DNA of 64,000 nt from contig NZ_AP017367.1 in the NCBI RefSeq assembly GCF_001548395.1, positions 5,307,001 through 5,371,000 on the forward strand. Reading direction: 5' to 3'. A program made the translations under genes and the position numbers. The notes beneath the pieces were generated by a model, which was given only the letters and a program-made list of their open reading frames with translations, made no database searches and was not told the origin of the DNA. This DNA comes from Leptolyngbya sp. O-77. GTDB lineage: Bacteria; Cyanobacteriota; Cyanobacteriia; Elainellales; Elainellaceae. Shown here one piece after another: positions 19,778-28,074 of the stretch (position 1 is its first letter; every line of letters starts with the position of its first letter).

Positions 19778-21256
19778 ATGGAATCTTCGTTTGACTATCC
19801 GCCGACGGTAGAACTGTTGGATTATCTGGTGCCTGGTATGCTGGGGCAAAAGGGCAATCTGCAAAAGGCAGTGCGGCTGTGGGCGATTTTGCGATCGCTC
19901 TACGGCGAAAAACCCATGCTGCTCTCTACCGATGCAGTGGGTTCCTTTAGCAATGCCCAATGGCGAGACTCGTTCTTGCAGCCAGAGCAGCAGCAAAGAA
20001 CCCTCAAGCAGTGGCTCTTTCAGGATCAGCCTCAGATAGATGAAACGCTGTGGCGGCAAGCATTTGTGAATCGCTATGGCATTGAGCGCGATCGCCTTTC
20101 TGCACTGCTAGGAGATGCACCCAAGTATGAAGAGCCGATTCCATTTCAAATAGACCACCGCACGCTGCGGAACGACTTTGCCACATTGGAAAAACTAGGC
20201 TGGCTCAAGGCTGGCGGCACAGGCAGTCAGCGACGCTATTCCAAAGTCAGCACCCTGCCGACTTTGCCCTGGGTTGCTGCCAGCGCCGCTGAATCTGCGG
20301 ATGAGCCAGCGTTGATCCACTATATTCCCAATGATTTGGCAGGCGTGGTCGAGCATTTTCCTCAGCCTATCAATGGCACACAGCGGTTTATTTTAGGTAC
20401 GGAATACATCATTTCCCAAGCCGTTTCTCGCCAGGTTGATCAATTGCTCCAGCGTTTGAAGCGAGCTTGGCAGCAAACGCCTGTGCCTCCGGTGCGGCTG
20501 GTCTATCGCAGTATTCGCTACTATGAGGCCGAGTTTGAAGTCCTAACGTATCCGGTCTGCATTTATTATTTCCAGCGTGCGCCGTATTTATTTGCCTTTG
20601 GCCAAACGCCTCAACATCTGGATGATGGCAATGCCAAACGCTTGAGCTGGTATGATTATCGGCTCGATCGAATTTTGTCTCTCCAACTGCTGGACTGGGC
20701 AGATCAATCATTGCCGACTGAATGGCAGGTCAAGGCGCAACAGGCTTTATCTAAACCCACATCTGCACCTACACCTGTATCTATGTCTATGCCTGCATCT
20801 GCATCAGTTTCCCACTTGCCGAGGCAATTTGCTGAGAAAACGCCCGAACTCGTACAGCAAGAAGTTGCCTCAGCAATGGGGGTCGAAATTCATCGCCCGA
20901 TCGCCCCTTTGCTGCTGCGATTCGAGCGCTATTTCTACGGCAACTATATTGCCAATACTGAGCGAGCCAAGCTCTTTGTTGAAATGGGATTTGCCCAGGC
21001 GGAAAAGCGCTTTCAGGCTGATCCAGAGATCAGCAGTCAGGGCTTGTCGCTTACAAAACTGTTTGGCGATCGCCCCCGCCACAAGAGCAGCATCTTTTGC
21101 ACTGCCCAACATCGACTCGGAGACAACAATGTCGTGATGCGGCTGCGGGCGTGGGGCCCCAATGTAGAAGTGTTGCTGCCACTAAGTCTGCGTCAGCGCA
21201 TGAAGGACGATATGCAAGAAACTTGGACGCTGTATGAATACAACCTAACTGGATAA
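19778..21256 (+). CDS. WYL-type CRISPR-associated regulator (TIGR03985-like)
   Basis: A 492-aa protein. The first half contains a helix-turn-helix-like stretch (HRTLRNDFATLEKLGWLKAG, about residues 127-146). The middle resembles a WYL domain (VRLVYRSIRYYEAEFEV then YFQRAPYLFAFGQTP, and LSWYDYRLDRI). WYL proteins are often transcription regulators that bind nucleic acid or nucleotide ligands. A CRISPR-linked family of this kind accompanies Csx19 and the large RAMP gene in III-D loci, which is why I make the call. A low-complexity TSAPTPVSMSMPASASVS linker lies near 325-345. It sits 57 nt after the last effector subunit, on the same strand. It may regulate the operon; nothing in the sequence shows an operator. 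Confidence 0.7.
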   Translation: MESSFDYPPTVELLDYLVPGMLGQKGNLQKAVRLWAILRSLYGEKPMLLSTDAVGSFSNAQWRDSFLQPEQQQRTLKQWLFQDQPQIDETLWRQAFVNRYGIERDRLSALLGDAPKYEEPIPFQIDHRTLRNDFATLEKLGWLKAGGTGSQRRYSKVSTLPTLPWVAASAAESADEPALIHYIPNDLAGVVEHFPQPINGTQRFILGTEYIISQAVSRQVDQLLQRLKRAWQQTPVPPVRLVYRSIRYYEAEFEVLTYPVCIYYFQRAPYLFAFGQTPQHLDDGNAKRLSWYDYRLDRILSLQLLDWADQSLPTEWQVKAQQALSKPTSAPTPVSMSMPASASVSHLPRQFAEKTPELVQQEVASAMGVEIHRPIAPLLLRFERYFYGNYIANTERAKLFVEMGFAQAEKRFQADPEISSQGLSLTKLFGDRPRHKSSIFCTAQHRLGDNNVVMRLRAWGPNVEVLLPLSLRQRMKDDMQETWTLYEYNLTG

Positions 21257-21302
21257 AAACACCAAATGAATCATCCAAATCAGTAAGGATCAATCCACGC
21301 AG

Positions 21303-22019
21303 ATGATTGCTAACAATCAGTCTCAATTCCAACCTCTTAGCTCGCGTTTTGCAAACGCCTTGACCTATGCCTTTCACTTGCATCAACATCAACCGCGCAA
21401 GGGCAGCACTGTGCCTTATATCAGTCACTTGATGAGTGTGGCGGCGCTAGTTCTCGAAGATGGTGGAGATGAAGACGCTGCGATCGCCGCACTGCTTCAT
21501 GATGCAATTGAGGATCAGGGCGGAAATGCCACTCGGAATGAGATTCGGAAACAGTTTGGTGATGCCGTGCTACGCATTGTGGATGCCTGTACGGAATCGG
21601 ACGAAATGCCAAAACCATCCTGGAAAGAACGGAAACTTCGGACGATCGCCCAGATTCAGCAAGCCGAATCCGCCATTCAGCGCGTGATTATTGCCGACAA
21701 GCTACACAACTTGCGCTGTATCTGGGCAGACTGGCAGCGTCAGGGCGATCGCGTGTGGCAGCGTTTCAATGCCAGCCCTGCCGATATTCTGTGGTTTTAT
21801 CGGGCTTGCCTGGATGCTGTGGGCGATCGCTTTTCTAGAAGACGGGATGTAGTAAGTGTCTACACCCAGCAGCATACTTGCCTGGATGCTGTGGGCGATC
21901 GCTTTTCTAGCCCAATGCTAATAGAACTCCGCACGCTGCTTACAAATCTGGAAAATTCTTTAGCCAATCTCACCTCAAACGTAAACTCTCATGGCAAAAC
22001 CCGTCTTCACAATCACTGA
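21303..22019 (+). CDS. HD-domain hydrolase (SpoT/MESH1-like) carrying a 24-residue insertion
   Basis: A 238-aa protein, start ATG 21303 with AAGGA about 11 nt before. The HD signature is complete: H42, HD at 66-67, ED at 70-71, and a later ADKLHNL. This arrangement is that of small (p)ppGpp hydrolases and related nucleotide pyrophosphohydrolases; the substrate is unknown. Position between the type III-D genes and csx3 suggests an ancillary role, possibly degrading a nucleotide signal. Near residue 168 the peptide CLDAVGDRFS occurs twice because of a 72-nt in-frame insertion (see the repeat at 21805-21910). The protein is therefore 24 residues longer than the unmodified form would be. The insertion follows the catalytic residues, so activity may survive. 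It overlaps csx3 by 29 nt. Confidence 0.85.
   Translation: MIANNQSQFQPLSSRFANALTYAFHLHQHQPRKGSTVPYISHLMSVAALVLEDGGDEDAAIAALLHDAIEDQGGNATRNEIRKQFGDAVLRIVDACTESDEMPKPSWKERKLRTIAQIQQAESAIQRVIIADKLHNLRCIWADWQRQGDRVWQRFNASPADILWFYRACLDAVGDRFSRRRDVVSVYTQQHTCLDAVGDRFSSPMLIELRTLLTNLENSLANLTSNVNSHGKTRLHNH
21805..21910. repeat. 34-bp direct duplication flanking a 38-nt unique insert
   Basis: An identical 34-bp sequence (begins CTTGCCTGGATG, ends CGCTTTTCTAG) occurs at 21805-21838 and 21877-21910. The 38 nt between them (21839-21876) are unique in this window. The bases flanking the two copies differ at both ends, so 34 is the exact length. The CRISPR array at 1-8948 has 34-nt repeats and a modal spacer of 38 nt. 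The structure is what Cas1-Cas2 leaves when it integrates a spacer: one new spacer and one duplicated 'repeat'. It is in-frame in the HD gene (24 codons). Confidence 0.95.
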
Positions 22020-22305
22020 TCACCCCGATGAGCATGGGCTAGTCTTTCGCCTGGTGGAGTTTGAAATTCCCACTGGAGTCACGACACCAGAGCAATTTGC
22101 AGAAGCGGTGCGAGAGATTGAACCAGCACTCGTGGGTTCATCGCCAATTTTGATCAACGGTCGTGGCCCGGTGTGGGGATACGGCATGATTTTTCACGCA
22201 GCGCACCCTAGTCCGGCGATCGCCACCTATGACCCCCGCCTGGGTTATGTCATTGTGCAAACGCATGATGAACGCTTTCAAGTCGGCAAGACGATCAGCC
22301 TCTAA
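21991..22305 (+). CDS. csx3: Csx3 cyclic-tetraadenylate ring nuclease
   Basis: A 104-aa protein matching Csx3 (Crn3) in length and motifs: ILINGRGPVWGYG, then H72, then TYDPRLG with D81 and R83. The His-9-Asp-x-Arg spacing agrees with the catalytic residues of characterised Csx3. The enzyme cuts cyclic tetraadenylate and so switches off type III signalling. In many cyanobacteria Csx3 is fused to an ATPase domain; here it is a free protein and the ATPase follows as a separate gene. It starts inside the end of the HD gene, which implies coupled expression. Its presence suggests that the Cas10 here makes cA4. Confidence 0.9.
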   Translation: MAKPVFTITDHPDEHGLVFRLVEFEIPTGVTTPEQFAEAVREIEPALVGSSPILINGRGPVWGYGMIFHAAHPSPAIATYDPRLGYVIVQTHDERFQVGKTISL

Positions 22306-22344
22306 ATCTCTACTCCAATCTCTAATTGTGTGCCCTCATCTACC

Positions 22345-23004
22345 ATGACGACCCCCCATCGCCCCCTGACTCAACCCTCTTCTGCCACTGATCCCCGTGC
22401 CCACTATCACGGTCGCGTGATTGCCGTAGGCGGGCCGCCGCATTCAGGAAAATCAGTTTTTTTGGCAGAACTGTATCGACAGTTGTTGCAGCGACAGCCG
22501 TCGAGTGTGTTTTTGCACCGCGCCTGTCCCGATGGAGAGGGCATGTGGTCTAATGAAGCCGATCCATCAGTAGTGCAGCAAATCCGCAAAAAAGCTGCCT
22601 TTTCGGAAGAGTTTGTTGGCTCAACGCTGCACGTGATTGAGCAATTGGGAAGAAACTCTCAGTTGTCTCTGATCTTGCTCGATCTGGGGGGCAAGCGCAC
22701 GGCTGAGAATGCCGAAATCTTGCGGCGATCCACTCATTGCCTTGTGCTGTCAGCAGATGAGGAAGAGGCGATGCGCTGGCATGTCTTCGCCGCCGAGGAA
22801 GGGTGTCCAGTGCTGGCTAGCTTTCAGTCGCGCCTGGTGCGATCGCCCAACCATCAAATCGACCCGACTGCCCGCTCCACGATTCAGACCGATCGCCCCA
22901 TTCCTCAAGGCACACTCGTTAACCTCTGCCGCGAATTGGGAGCCGATTGTTATCAAGAGGCGATCGCCCAGTTTGCCGACTGGCTGCTGACCCAACCGTA
23001 TTAG
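22345..23004 (+). CDS. P-loop ATPase, partner of Csx3
   Basis: A 219-aa protein from ATG 22345 (a GTG at 22330 is also in frame). The Walker A motif GGPPHSGKS is at residues 29-37 and a Walker-B-like LSLILLDLGG follows. It corresponds to the ATPase domain that is fused C-terminal to Csx3 in other cyanobacteria, based on its position 39 nt after csx3 and its motifs. The fused forms are thought to modulate or couple ring-nuclease activity; the mechanism is not established. The gene is convergent with the next one, 16 nt away, and ends the CRISPR-linked cluster. Confidence 0.75.
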   Translation: MTTPHRPLTQPSSATDPRAHYHGRVIAVGGPPHSGKSVFLAELYRQLLQRQPSSVFLHRACPDGEGMWSNEADPSVVQQIRKKAAFSEEFVGSTLHVIEQLGRNSQLSLILLDLGGKRTAENAEILRRSTHCLVLSADEEEAMRWHVFAAEEGCPVLASFQSRLVRSPNHQIDPTARSTIQTDRPIPQGTLVNLCRELGADCYQEAIAQFADWLLTQPY

Positions 23005-23020
23005 CGTCCAACACCGACGC

Positions 23021-23518
23021 TTACTCAATTCGATAGCGAATCAGTTGGCGAACCTGCTCAGGCGGCAGGCTTAGCTCCTGGGCGATCGCCTGCTCCACCG
23101 TGGCATAGTCTGTGAGCGGATATTCAAACTCCAGCGCCTGCAACGTCGAACCGCGCACCTGCACTGCGACTTCAGACGTGCCCTCGCGCCGGTCAATCTC
23201 TACATCAATCGAAACCACCGTCAGCCGCAGCGTTAGCTCCACCTGTTGCGGATTGGGCAGAATAATTTGGTCTGGCAGGCGATAGGATTGCCCCAAAACG
23301 CGCTGATTGAGCCAGCCTGTTCCCAGCCAGAAGAGCGCACCGACGGCAGGTAGCGCCAGGAGAAACAGTGCCGACCTCAGGTGTAAGGGGAGCGGCGGGC
23401 TGTTGGCGGGCGATCGCAGGGGTGACGAACTCCTCAACTTTGGGGCAGTCTGCCCGTCCTGAGCGGGTAGAATTCGGCTTTGGGAGAACCGGGCACGCAG
23501 CCAGCGCAATGGAGTCAT
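23021..23518 (-). CDS. Hypothetical single-pass membrane protein
   Basis: A 165-aa protein I do not recognise. A proline/serine-rich, positively charged N-terminal part of about 45 residues is followed by one hydrophobic helix (ALFLLALPAVGALFWLGTGW, about 50-69). The C-terminal 90 residues look like a small mixed domain with QVELTLRLTVVSIDVEIDRR and end in QLIRYRIE, probably outside or facing the periplasm. It is convergent with the Csx3-linked ATPase and divergent from the response regulator 61 nt away, so it is a single-gene unit. It is probably ordinary chromosome beside the CRISPR cluster. Confidence 0.65.
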   Translation of the reverse strand: MTPLRWLRARFSQSRILPAQDGQTAPKLRSSSPLRSPANSPPLPLHLRSALFLLALPAVGALFWLGTGWLNQRVLGQSYRLPDQIILPNPQQVELTLRLTVVSIDVEIDRREGTSEVAVQVRGSTLQALEFEYPLTDYATVEQAIAQELSLPPEQVRQLIRYRIE

Positions 23519-23579
23519 AGCAGGTAAAATTTGAAACCTGGAGGCAGCCGCAGGACGAGCTTTCTGAGCAACGTAGGTT

Positions 23580-24263
23580 ATGAAGATTCTATTGGCTGAA
23601 GATGATCCGATTCAACTGGAGCCGCTCTATGCCGCCCTTGCAAAAGCCGGCCACATTACGGATGCCACGCTGGATGGGGAAACCGCGCAGTGGCTCATGC
23701 AGGAATACACCTACGATCTGCTGATTTTAGACTGGATGTTGCCCAAGATTAGCGGGATTGATCTGTGTCAGCAGCATCGTCAGACAGGTAGAGGCACGCC
23801 GATTTTGATGCTGACGGCCAGGGATGGGTTGATGGATCGGGTAACAGGGCTGGATGCAGGCGCAGATGACTACCTGATAAAGCCAGTGAACATTCTAGAA
23901 CTGCTGGCGCGGGTGCGGGCGCTGGGGCGGCGATCGCCCCTCTGGACGGGCGACATCCTACATTTGGCAGATCTGCAACTGCATCTCGCCACGCTGACGG
24001 TGCAGCGGCAAGACGTAAGCATTCAGCTCTCGACGCGAGAGTTTCAGTTGATGGAATACTTGATGCGGCATCCTCAGCAAGTCCTGACTCGCAACCAGAT
24101 TGAGCGAGCGCTGTGGGAATGGAACATGCAGCCCGAAAGTAAGGCAGTCGCGATTTTAATCCACCGACTGCGATCGCGCCTGCAACCCTTGGGGGCAGAA
24201 ACCTGGGTGCAGACGGTCTATGGCATGGGCTATCGCCTGAGCGTGCCAGAGGCAACTCCCTGA
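23580..24263 (+). CDS. rppA: OmpR-family response regulator, RppA-like
   Basis: A 227-aa regulator with a receiver domain (acidic pocket E7-D8-D9, phospho-acceptor D51 in LLILDWMLPK, conserved Lys in YLIKP) and a C-terminal winged helix (STREFQLMEYLMRHPQQVLT, VQTVYGMGYRL). It is followed 23 nt later by a histidine kinase. Sequence flavour and pairing resemble RppA/RppB (NrsR/NrsS) of Synechocystis, which respond to redox or nickel; I am less sure of the exact orthology than of the family. It controls target promoters when phosphorylated. Confidence 0.85.
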   Translation: MKILLAEDDPIQLEPLYAALAKAGHITDATLDGETAQWLMQEYTYDLLILDWMLPKISGIDLCQQHRQTGRGTPILMLTARDGLMDRVTGLDAGADDYLIKPVNILELLARVRALGRRSPLWTGDILHLADLQLHLATLTVQRQDVSIQLSTREFQLMEYLMRHPQQVLTRNQIERALWEWNMQPESKAVAILIHRLRSRLQPLGAETWVQTVYGMGYRLSVPEATP

Positions 24264-24286
24264 GATTCCGTTCTGACGCCGCTGAC

Positions 24287-25630
24287 ATGCTATTCAACCG
24301 CAGCCGCCAAAATCTAGCTACCTGGTTTACGCTCTCGATGGGCAGCATTCTGGTCGTCTTTGCAGCGCTGTTGTATTGGCGCGAGGCCCGCGATCGCCTG
24401 CAAACCTTTGACGCAGACCTCTACAATACGGCCCAAATCATGGCGGGCGGCGTTGAAGAGATTGAGTATCAATCGATTCGGCGCATCGACCTGGAAAGTG
24501 TGCCCCTGCTTGGAAACGATACGCTGGCGCTAGACACCTACTTGCACTTTGCCCGGTGGTATACGCCCGATCGACGGCTCCTCCAGTTTGTAGGAGACAT
24601 TCCCGCTGCCACGCTGGAGGCACCTATTGGACTGGTCACTCTGACGGGTGCGGCATTGCGCCCGACTGCTCCATCCAGTCCGCCACGGGTCGGCCCGCCT
24701 CAGCAGTTTCGCCAGCTCACGCTGCCCGTGCGTCGGGGCGAGGAGGTGCTGGGCTTTTTGCAAATTGCGGCATCCCTCGATTCGGTTCAGGAACCCCTGC
24801 GAGAATTGCGGCTGTTCTTGTCGATCGGCGTGCCAGTGGCGCTGGGGGCGATCGCCCTCACAGGCTGGATTTTGGGTGGCGTGGCCATGCAGCCGATTCG
24901 CCAGTCCTATCAGCAGCTCCAGCAATTCACTGCCGATGCGTCTCATGAGCTGCGCGCGCCTCTGGCGGGCATCCTCAGCAATGCCCAGGTTGGGCTGATG
25001 GAGCCGGTGGACCCCCAGGAGCAGAGCCACCGCCTGCAAACCATTGTCGAGATTGCCGAATCCATGAGCGCCCTGGTGGGTCAACTCCTGTTTTTGGCGC
25101 GACACTCTGGGCAACTGCCGCCGCATGTTTTGCAGTCCGTTGATCTGGGGCAACTGGTGAAACAGCTTGTAGACGCGACCCAGGCGCAAGCCACCCACCG
25201 TCAGCAAACCCTGCGCTGCACAGTGCCACAGACGGCCGTTCTGGTTTTCGCCGAGCCGCAAGTTTTGCAAATGGCGATCGCCAACCTGCTGCAAAATGCC
25301 TGTCGCTATACCCCCGCAGGCGGCACGATTGACCTGGTTCTTACTCAACAGCCCGCCAAAGCAATCCTGCAAGTCAGAGACACAGGCATCGGAATTGATG
25401 CAGCCGATTTGCCGCACATTTTCGATCGGTTCTATCGAGCTGATGCCGTGCGATCGCGCGAAACCGGGGGCGTGGGGTTGGGACTGGCGATCGCCCGTCA
25501 AATCATTGAAGCCCACCAGGGGAGCATTGCGGTCCGCAGCCAAATCCATCAAGGCTCGGTCTTTGAAATTCAGTTGCCGCTCATCCGGCAAAAAGGAAGC
25601 CGCAAGGGAAAAACCGCTCAGGATTTCTGA
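24287..25630 (+). CDS. rppB: Sensor histidine kinase, RppB-like
   Basis: A 447-aa membrane kinase. An N-terminal helix (about 13-30) and a second one (about 182-202) bracket a sensor region. The H-box DASHELRAPLAGIL follows (phospho-histidine at residue 220), then the N-box ANLLQNACRYTPAGG, the G1 motif DTGIG and the G2 motif GGVGLGLAIARQI. It is the partner of the preceding regulator, likely in one transcript. The first helix resembles that of RppB. The signal it detects cannot be read from the sequence. Confidence 0.85.
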   Translation: MLFNRSRQNLATWFTLSMGSILVVFAALLYWREARDRLQTFDADLYNTAQIMAGGVEEIEYQSIRRIDLESVPLLGNDTLALDTYLHFARWYTPDRRLLQFVGDIPAATLEAPIGLVTLTGAALRPTAPSSPPRVGPPQQFRQLTLPVRRGEEVLGFLQIAASLDSVQEPLRELRLFLSIGVPVALGAIALTGWILGGVAMQPIRQSYQQLQQFTADASHELRAPLAGILSNAQVGLMEPVDPQEQSHRLQTIVEIAESMSALVGQLLFLARHSGQLPPHVLQSVDLGQLVKQLVDATQAQATHRQQTLRCTVPQTAVLVFAEPQVLQMAIANLLQNACRYTPAGGTIDLVLTQQPAKAILQVRDTGIGIDAADLPHIFDRFYRADAVRSRETGGVGLGLAIARQIIEAHQGSIAVRSQIHQGSVFEIQLPLIRQKGSRKGKTAQDF

Positions 25631-25743
25631 AACCTTCTTGTTACTTTTGGCTGGCACTGTAGAAGCTGGCGCTGCACAACAGACCTCATCTTGTGCAGGT
25701 CTTTTGGAGTGCCCAGTTTCTTTAGCAAGATTTGATTAGGCCC

Positions 25744-27984
25744 ATGAATCATCGCTTTACACTCACACTGCTGGAATCCTATGCTGCACATGCGCGAGAA
25801 CGTCTGATCCACAAGACCAAGCAGGTGATGGAAACGCAAGAACTGTTTCTAAGAGAATTCATTCAAGCACATAAAAATACAGAGCTAGGACAACAGTTTG
25901 CACTATCAACCATCAAAACGCTGGAGCAGTTCCGTGAACAAGTTCCGGTGCTGCCCTACAGCTTCTATGAACCCTACACAGAACGAATTGCCCGGGGAGA
26001 AAGGGGTGTCCTCAACCCCGATCCAGTGGTCTATATTAACCTCACCAGTGGAACCACCAGCCGCAAAAAACAAGTGCCCGTGACTCGGCGCTATCAGCGC
26101 ACGCTGCGTCGGGCTGACCTGGCCAGCATGGGCTTTGCGATCGCCGAACTGAAACAGCGCCGCCTCCCCTTTGGCAAAGCACTGCTCACCAATGCAGTGC
26201 CTCAACCCCAAACAACGAGCGGCGGCATCCCCACCGGCCCCGTCAGCGTGGGCAGCATTCGTCAGGGGCGACCGCTATTCCAGCATTTGTTTAGTCAGCC
26301 CTTCGAGGCGCTAGAAATCGCTGATACCCTGGCTCGCCACTATGTCTGCCTGCTGTTTGCGCTGCGCCATGCAGATTTGCGGGGCTGGGTCGCCAATTTC
26401 CCGATGCTGATGCTGCGAACCTGCCGCTATCTGGAAACCTATGCTGAGGAACTGATTCACGACCTAGAACAGGGGGCGATCGCCCCGTGGCTCCAGCTTG
26501 AACCCCACCTGCGGGCCCAGCTCGAACGGCGATTTACGGCGGCTCCCCAGCGGGCAACAGACTTGCGGGCTGCTCTCTACTATGAGGGTCGGCTCACGCC
26601 CAAAGCGGCCTGGCCAGGACTCAGCTATCTCACCACTGCTCGCGGCGGCACCTCCAATTTTTATCTAGAGCGATTTCCCGACTACTTTGGCGATATTCCA
26701 GTATTTGGCGGCGTTTATGGCACCGCCGAAGCCACCTTTGGCGTTTATCCCAGTTTCAACACCGACGGCAGCATTCTGGCAATCGAGAGCGGCTTTTTTG
26801 AATTCGTCCCGCAGGATCAGTGGCATGTTGAACAGCCCAAAACCCTCCTGCCTGTAGAGGTGCAGGTTGGCGAACGATATCGTATCTTAGTGACCAGCTA
26901 CAGCGGCTTCTATCGTTACGACATCGGCGATGTTGTGGAAGTCGTTGGATTTTATGAACAAGCGCCGCTGATTGTGTTTCGCCATCGGCAGGGTGGGCTG
27001 CTATCTTCTACGACAGAGAAAACAACGGAATTTCACGCGATCCAGGTCATGGAACAGTTGCAGCGCGAGTTCAACATCAAGCTCCAAGACTTTTGCATTA
27101 CCCTGTCTGCCGATGAGTTTCCAGCGCGATATTGGGTGAACATTGAGCTAGCCCCTGGACATTCTCTAGCACGTCCGTATTCTTTCCTAATGCGGTTTGA
27201 ACATTGGCTGCAACAGACTAATCTACTCTATGCCAGCGCCCGCCAGGATCAGGTGCCTCCGCCTGGTCTGCGGATTCTGGCAGCAGGCAGCTTTGCCACG
27301 CTCCATCAGCGCCAGGTGCAGCGCGGTATATTTGATTCGCAGCTCAAGCTGCCCCATATCAGCGAAGACCGAACCCTGCTGGAGGGCCTACCCGTGCAGT
27401 ATGAAATCGGGCTAAGCGATTTCCCAAATGCCAAGCCATTCTGCCATTCCGAATCGGATATTGCGTTATCAGATTTTGCGCTCAGCGGCAACGGGCCTGA
27501 GCCAAGTTCTCCGATCTATGAGCCAGCGCCGCAAGTTCAGCCACAAACGCTTTGGGAGCCTCAACCTTGCCCAACCCGCCCTGTGTCAGAGCTGCACTGC
27601 TTGAGGGGCGCAAACCTAATTCGGGCGGATCTAGCAGGGGTAGATTTCAGCGGGCAAGACCTTTCCTATGCTGACCTCAGCGGCGCAAATCTCCAGGGTG
27701 CAGTCCTGCGAGGCGCAAACTTGACAGGGGCACTGCTGCGGGAGGCAAACCTGAGTGATGCAGATTTGAGTGAAAGTATCCTGATCAATACTGACCTGAC
27801 GGATGCACGGCTCCATCGGGCCTGCCTGCGCGGGGCCGTGCTGGATGGGGCGTTTCTGACGCGAACAGACTTTAGCTATGCCGACCTTTCAGACGCAAAT
27901 CTGAGTAAGGTGTTGATGTGGCATACAAACTTTAGCCATGCCAAGCACACGCTGCCAGCTTTGACCTCATCACCCATGCTCTGA
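25744..27984 (+). CDS. GH3 family protein with C-terminal pentapeptide repeats
   Basis: A 746-aa protein from ATG 25744. The N-terminal 550 residues resemble the GH3 acyl-adenylate/amido-synthetase family: VYINLTSGTTSRKKQVPVT is the ATP-binding P-loop-like motif, and SYSGFYRYDIGDVVEV is another conserved block. In plants GH3 enzymes join amino acids to auxin or jasmonate; the bacterial substrates are unknown. The last 140 residues are pentapeptide repeats (A-D/N-L-x-x pattern, for example LRGANLIRADLAGVDFSG), which form a beta-helix and are common in cyanobacteria. The fusion is unusual. It stands alone, 110 nt after the kinase gene. Confidence 0.8.
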   Translation: MNHRFTLTLLESYAAHARERLIHKTKQVMETQELFLREFIQAHKNTELGQQFALSTIKTLEQFREQVPVLPYSFYEPYTERIARGERGVLNPDPVVYINLTSGTTSRKKQVPVTRRYQRTLRRADLASMGFAIAELKQRRLPFGKALLTNAVPQPQTTSGGIPTGPVSVGSIRQGRPLFQHLFSQPFEALEIADTLARHYVCLLFALRHADLRGWVANFPMLMLRTCRYLETYAEELIHDLEQGAIAPWLQLEPHLRAQLERRFTAAPQRATDLRAALYYEGRLTPKAAWPGLSYLTTARGGTSNFYLERFPDYFGDIPVFGGVYGTAEATFGVYPSFNTDGSILAIESGFFEFVPQDQWHVEQPKTLLPVEVQVGERYRILVTSYSGFYRYDIGDVVEVVGFYEQAPLIVFRHRQGGLLSSTTEKTTEFHAIQVMEQLQREFNIKLQDFCITLSADEFPARYWVNIELAPGHSLARPYSFLMRFEHWLQQTNLLYASARQDQVPPPGLRILAAGSFATLHQRQVQRGIFDSQLKLPHISEDRTLLEGLPVQYEIGLSDFPNAKPFCHSESDIALSDFALSGNGPEPSSPIYEPAPQVQPQTLWEPQPCPTRPVSELHCLRGANLIRADLAGVDFSGQDLSYADLSGANLQGAVLRGANLTGALLREANLSDADLSESILINTDLTDARLHRACLRGAVLDGAFLTRTDFSYADLSDANLSKVLMWHTNFSHAKHTLPALTSSPML

Positions 27985-28074
27985 GCGTGCTGCAAGTTCG
28001 GCTTCCGGTATGTGGAGCATCGCAGAAGCAGCGACAGAACAGTGATGGAGCAGTTGCAATAGAGTAAGAGCCAG

